Assembly (NCBI GenBank): GCA_045617525.1
Contig: JAZLIT010000224.1
Coordinates: 1 to 15,082 of the forward strand
Direction of reading: 5' to 3'
DNA length: 15,082 bases
Source of the DNA: JAZLIT01 sp045617525
Lineage (GTDB): Bacteria > Bacillota > Bacilli > Bacillales_A > Planococcaceae
This document shows, in pieces, positions 13,941-15,082 of this stretch; position 1 is the stretch's first letter; each line of letters begins with the position of its first letter. Under the pieces are notes generated by a model. It saw only the letters and a list, made by a program, of their open reading frames with translations, was not told the origin of the DNA and searched no databases. The translations under genes were made by a program, and so were the position numbers.

Positions 13941-15023
13941 ATGCCATACAATAAAAAATCAATTTTAATTACAGGTGGTGGTACAGCTGGTCATGTTTCG
14001 TTAAACGAAGCGATCATTCCATCCCTTATAGAAGAAGGCTATGACGTACATTACATTGGGTCGTACGAAGGAATTGAACGAGAAATTATTGGTAATTCAT
14101 TTCCGGATATCCCGTATTATCCAATCTCTAGCGGTAAATTCCGCCGTTATTTCTCTATAAAAAACTTCACGGATCCTTTTCGTGTTGTAGGGGGCGTATT
14201 TCAAGCGCTTCAAATTTTACGTAAAGTAAAACCGACTATTATCTTTTCTAAAGGGGGATTTGTGTCGGTTCCAGTTGTAATAGCTGCAAAATTAGCGAAC
14301 GTGCCAGTTGTTGTCCATGAGTCAGACGTAACACCTGGATTAGCGAATAAACTAGCGCAACCCTTTGCTTCACACGTGTTTACGGTTTTTAAAGAAACCT
14401 TGCAACACTTACCAATTGATAAAGCTACATGCACAGGCTCGATTATTCGTAGCCAATTATTTGATGGTAATCGTGAACGTGGATTAGAATTATGTGGTTT
14501 TGATAATTCGAAAAAAGTGCTACTTGTAATGGGTGGTAGTCTAGGTTCGGTTGTGTTAAATGATGCATTGCGTGCAAATATTGATCGATTAAAAGAGGAA
14601 TTCCAAATTATCCATTTATGTGGTAAAGGAAATACAGATGAATCGTTAATCGGTAAAGCTGGTTACTGCCAATTTGAATATGTAACGACCGAGCTCCCTG
14701 ATTTACTGTATGCATCCGATTTTGTTGTTTCTCGTGCGGGTTCGAATTCGATATTTGAATTTTTAGCCTTGCATAAGCCGATGCTGTTAATCCCACTTTC
14801 TGCTGCGAAAAGTCGCGGCGATCAAATTTTAAATGCTAATTTATTTAAACGTCAGAATTTTGCGCATGTACTTGTCGAAGAAGAGCTGACAAGGGATTCG
14901 TTTTTACAGGCAATAAAAGGATTAGTGGCTGGCAAGGATGAAATGATCGATGCAATGCTCGACGTTGAAATGCCCAAAACACCACTAGAGATGGTGCACT
15001 TAATCACACAATATGAAAAATAA
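13941..15023 (+). CDS. murG: MurG-like UDP-GlcNAc glycosyltransferase
   Basis: A 360-residue GT-B glycosyltransferase of the MurG family. MurG adds GlcNAc to lipid I to make lipid II on the inner face of the membrane, in peptidoglycan synthesis. The glycine-rich loop ITGGGTAGHVSLNEA (10-24) is present, as are HESDVTPGLANK (127-138), GGSLGS (198-203), RAGSNSIFE (265-273) and DQILNA (294-299). Length matches MurG. It is not in a division/cell-wall cluster, and its first motif reads GHVSLNEA in place of the usual GHV/IxPALA, so it is probably the extra MurG paralogue known in some Bacillales. Whether it is the main enzyme cannot be told here. The start ATG 13941 is supported by TTAGGAGAA at 13925-13933. 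It is a single-gene unit with its own promoter and terminator. Confidence 0.88.
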   Translation: MPYNKKSILITGGGTAGHVSLNEAIIPSLIEEGYDVHYIGSYEGIEREIIGNSFPDIPYYPISSGKFRRYFSIKNFTDPFRVVGGVFQALQILRKVKPTIIFSKGGFVSVPVVIAAKLANVPVVVHESDVTPGLANKLAQPFASHVFTVFKETLQHLPIDKATCTGSIIRSQLFDGNRERGLELCGFDNSKKVLLVMGGSLGSVVLNDALRANIDRLKEEFQIIHLCGKGNTDESLIGKAGYCQFEYVTTELPDLLYASDFVVSRAGSNSIFEFLALHKPMLLIPLSAAKSRGDQILNANLFKRQNFAHVLVEEELTRDSFLQAIKGLVAGKDEMIDAMLDVEMPKTPLEMVHLITQYEK

Positions 15024-15077
15024 AAAATACCCGTTATCTATCGATCGAATTTTTCGACGATGGATAGCGGGTATTTT
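15024..15077. terminator. Long intrinsic terminator after the murG-like gene
   Basis: A 20-bp stem, 15024-15043 with 15058-15077 (two G-T pairs), starts one base after the stop codon. A-rich and T-rich ends let it work in both directions. Confidence 0.9.
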
Positions 15078-15082
15078 CATAG

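Overview
The window looks like the chromosome of a low-GC, Gram-positive, rod-type Firmicute of the Bacillales, most likely a Planococcaceae member such as Solibacillus, Lysinibacillus or Sporosarcina. The reasons are AT-rich DNA, strong AGGAGG-type ribosome binding sites with frequent TTG and GTG starts, many hairpin-plus-T-tract terminators, a stand-alone bacterial nitric oxide synthase, a CtpB-type protease, a YkwD-like CAP protein and a MurG paralogue. The genus is inference.

Layout. 1-2000: a CynX/NimT-type MFS exporter broken by a frameshift, behind an OhrR/MarR-like palindrome, then a small four-helix membrane protein. 2007-3107 (minus): nitric oxide synthase oxygenase, whose leader can fold into a 12-bp hairpin that covers the Shine-Dalgarno sequence. 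3235-3348: tRNA-Val(GAC) with its terminator. 3349-6400: an accessory region of four small genes of unknown function (one frameshifted in a T run). They are separated by related, composite intergenic repeats, and I regard this as the most unusual part of the window. 6400-6790: an intergenic stretch with a tandem repeat and hairpin.

6793-8609 (minus): a Nudix hydrolase, a histidine phosphatase and a 3-hydroxybutyrate dehydrogenase-like SDR, possibly one transcription unit. 8832-9692: two convergent small unknown genes sharing a terminator. 9889-15077 (plus): CtpB-like S41 protease, CobW-family GTPase, a secreted CAP-domain protein with an 11-unit Pro/Thr/Lys repeat, and a MurG-like glycosyltransferase. 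Each of these four genes ends in its own clear terminator, so they are probably separate units. Three of them point to envelope or spore-envelope work.

The best candidate for something undescribed is the 3.6-6.4 kb array. Three ungapped copies (plus one degraded copy) of a 3' element, starting TTAGTG/TTAGTA and reaching an inverted repeat 46 bases later, follow the genes. A second inverted repeat (CCCAAA-N6-TTTGGG type) precedes each gene. Between the two inverted repeats sits a hairpin of unrelated sequence in each copy. This looks like cassette-style modularity, but no recombinase is encoded in the window, so the mechanism is open.
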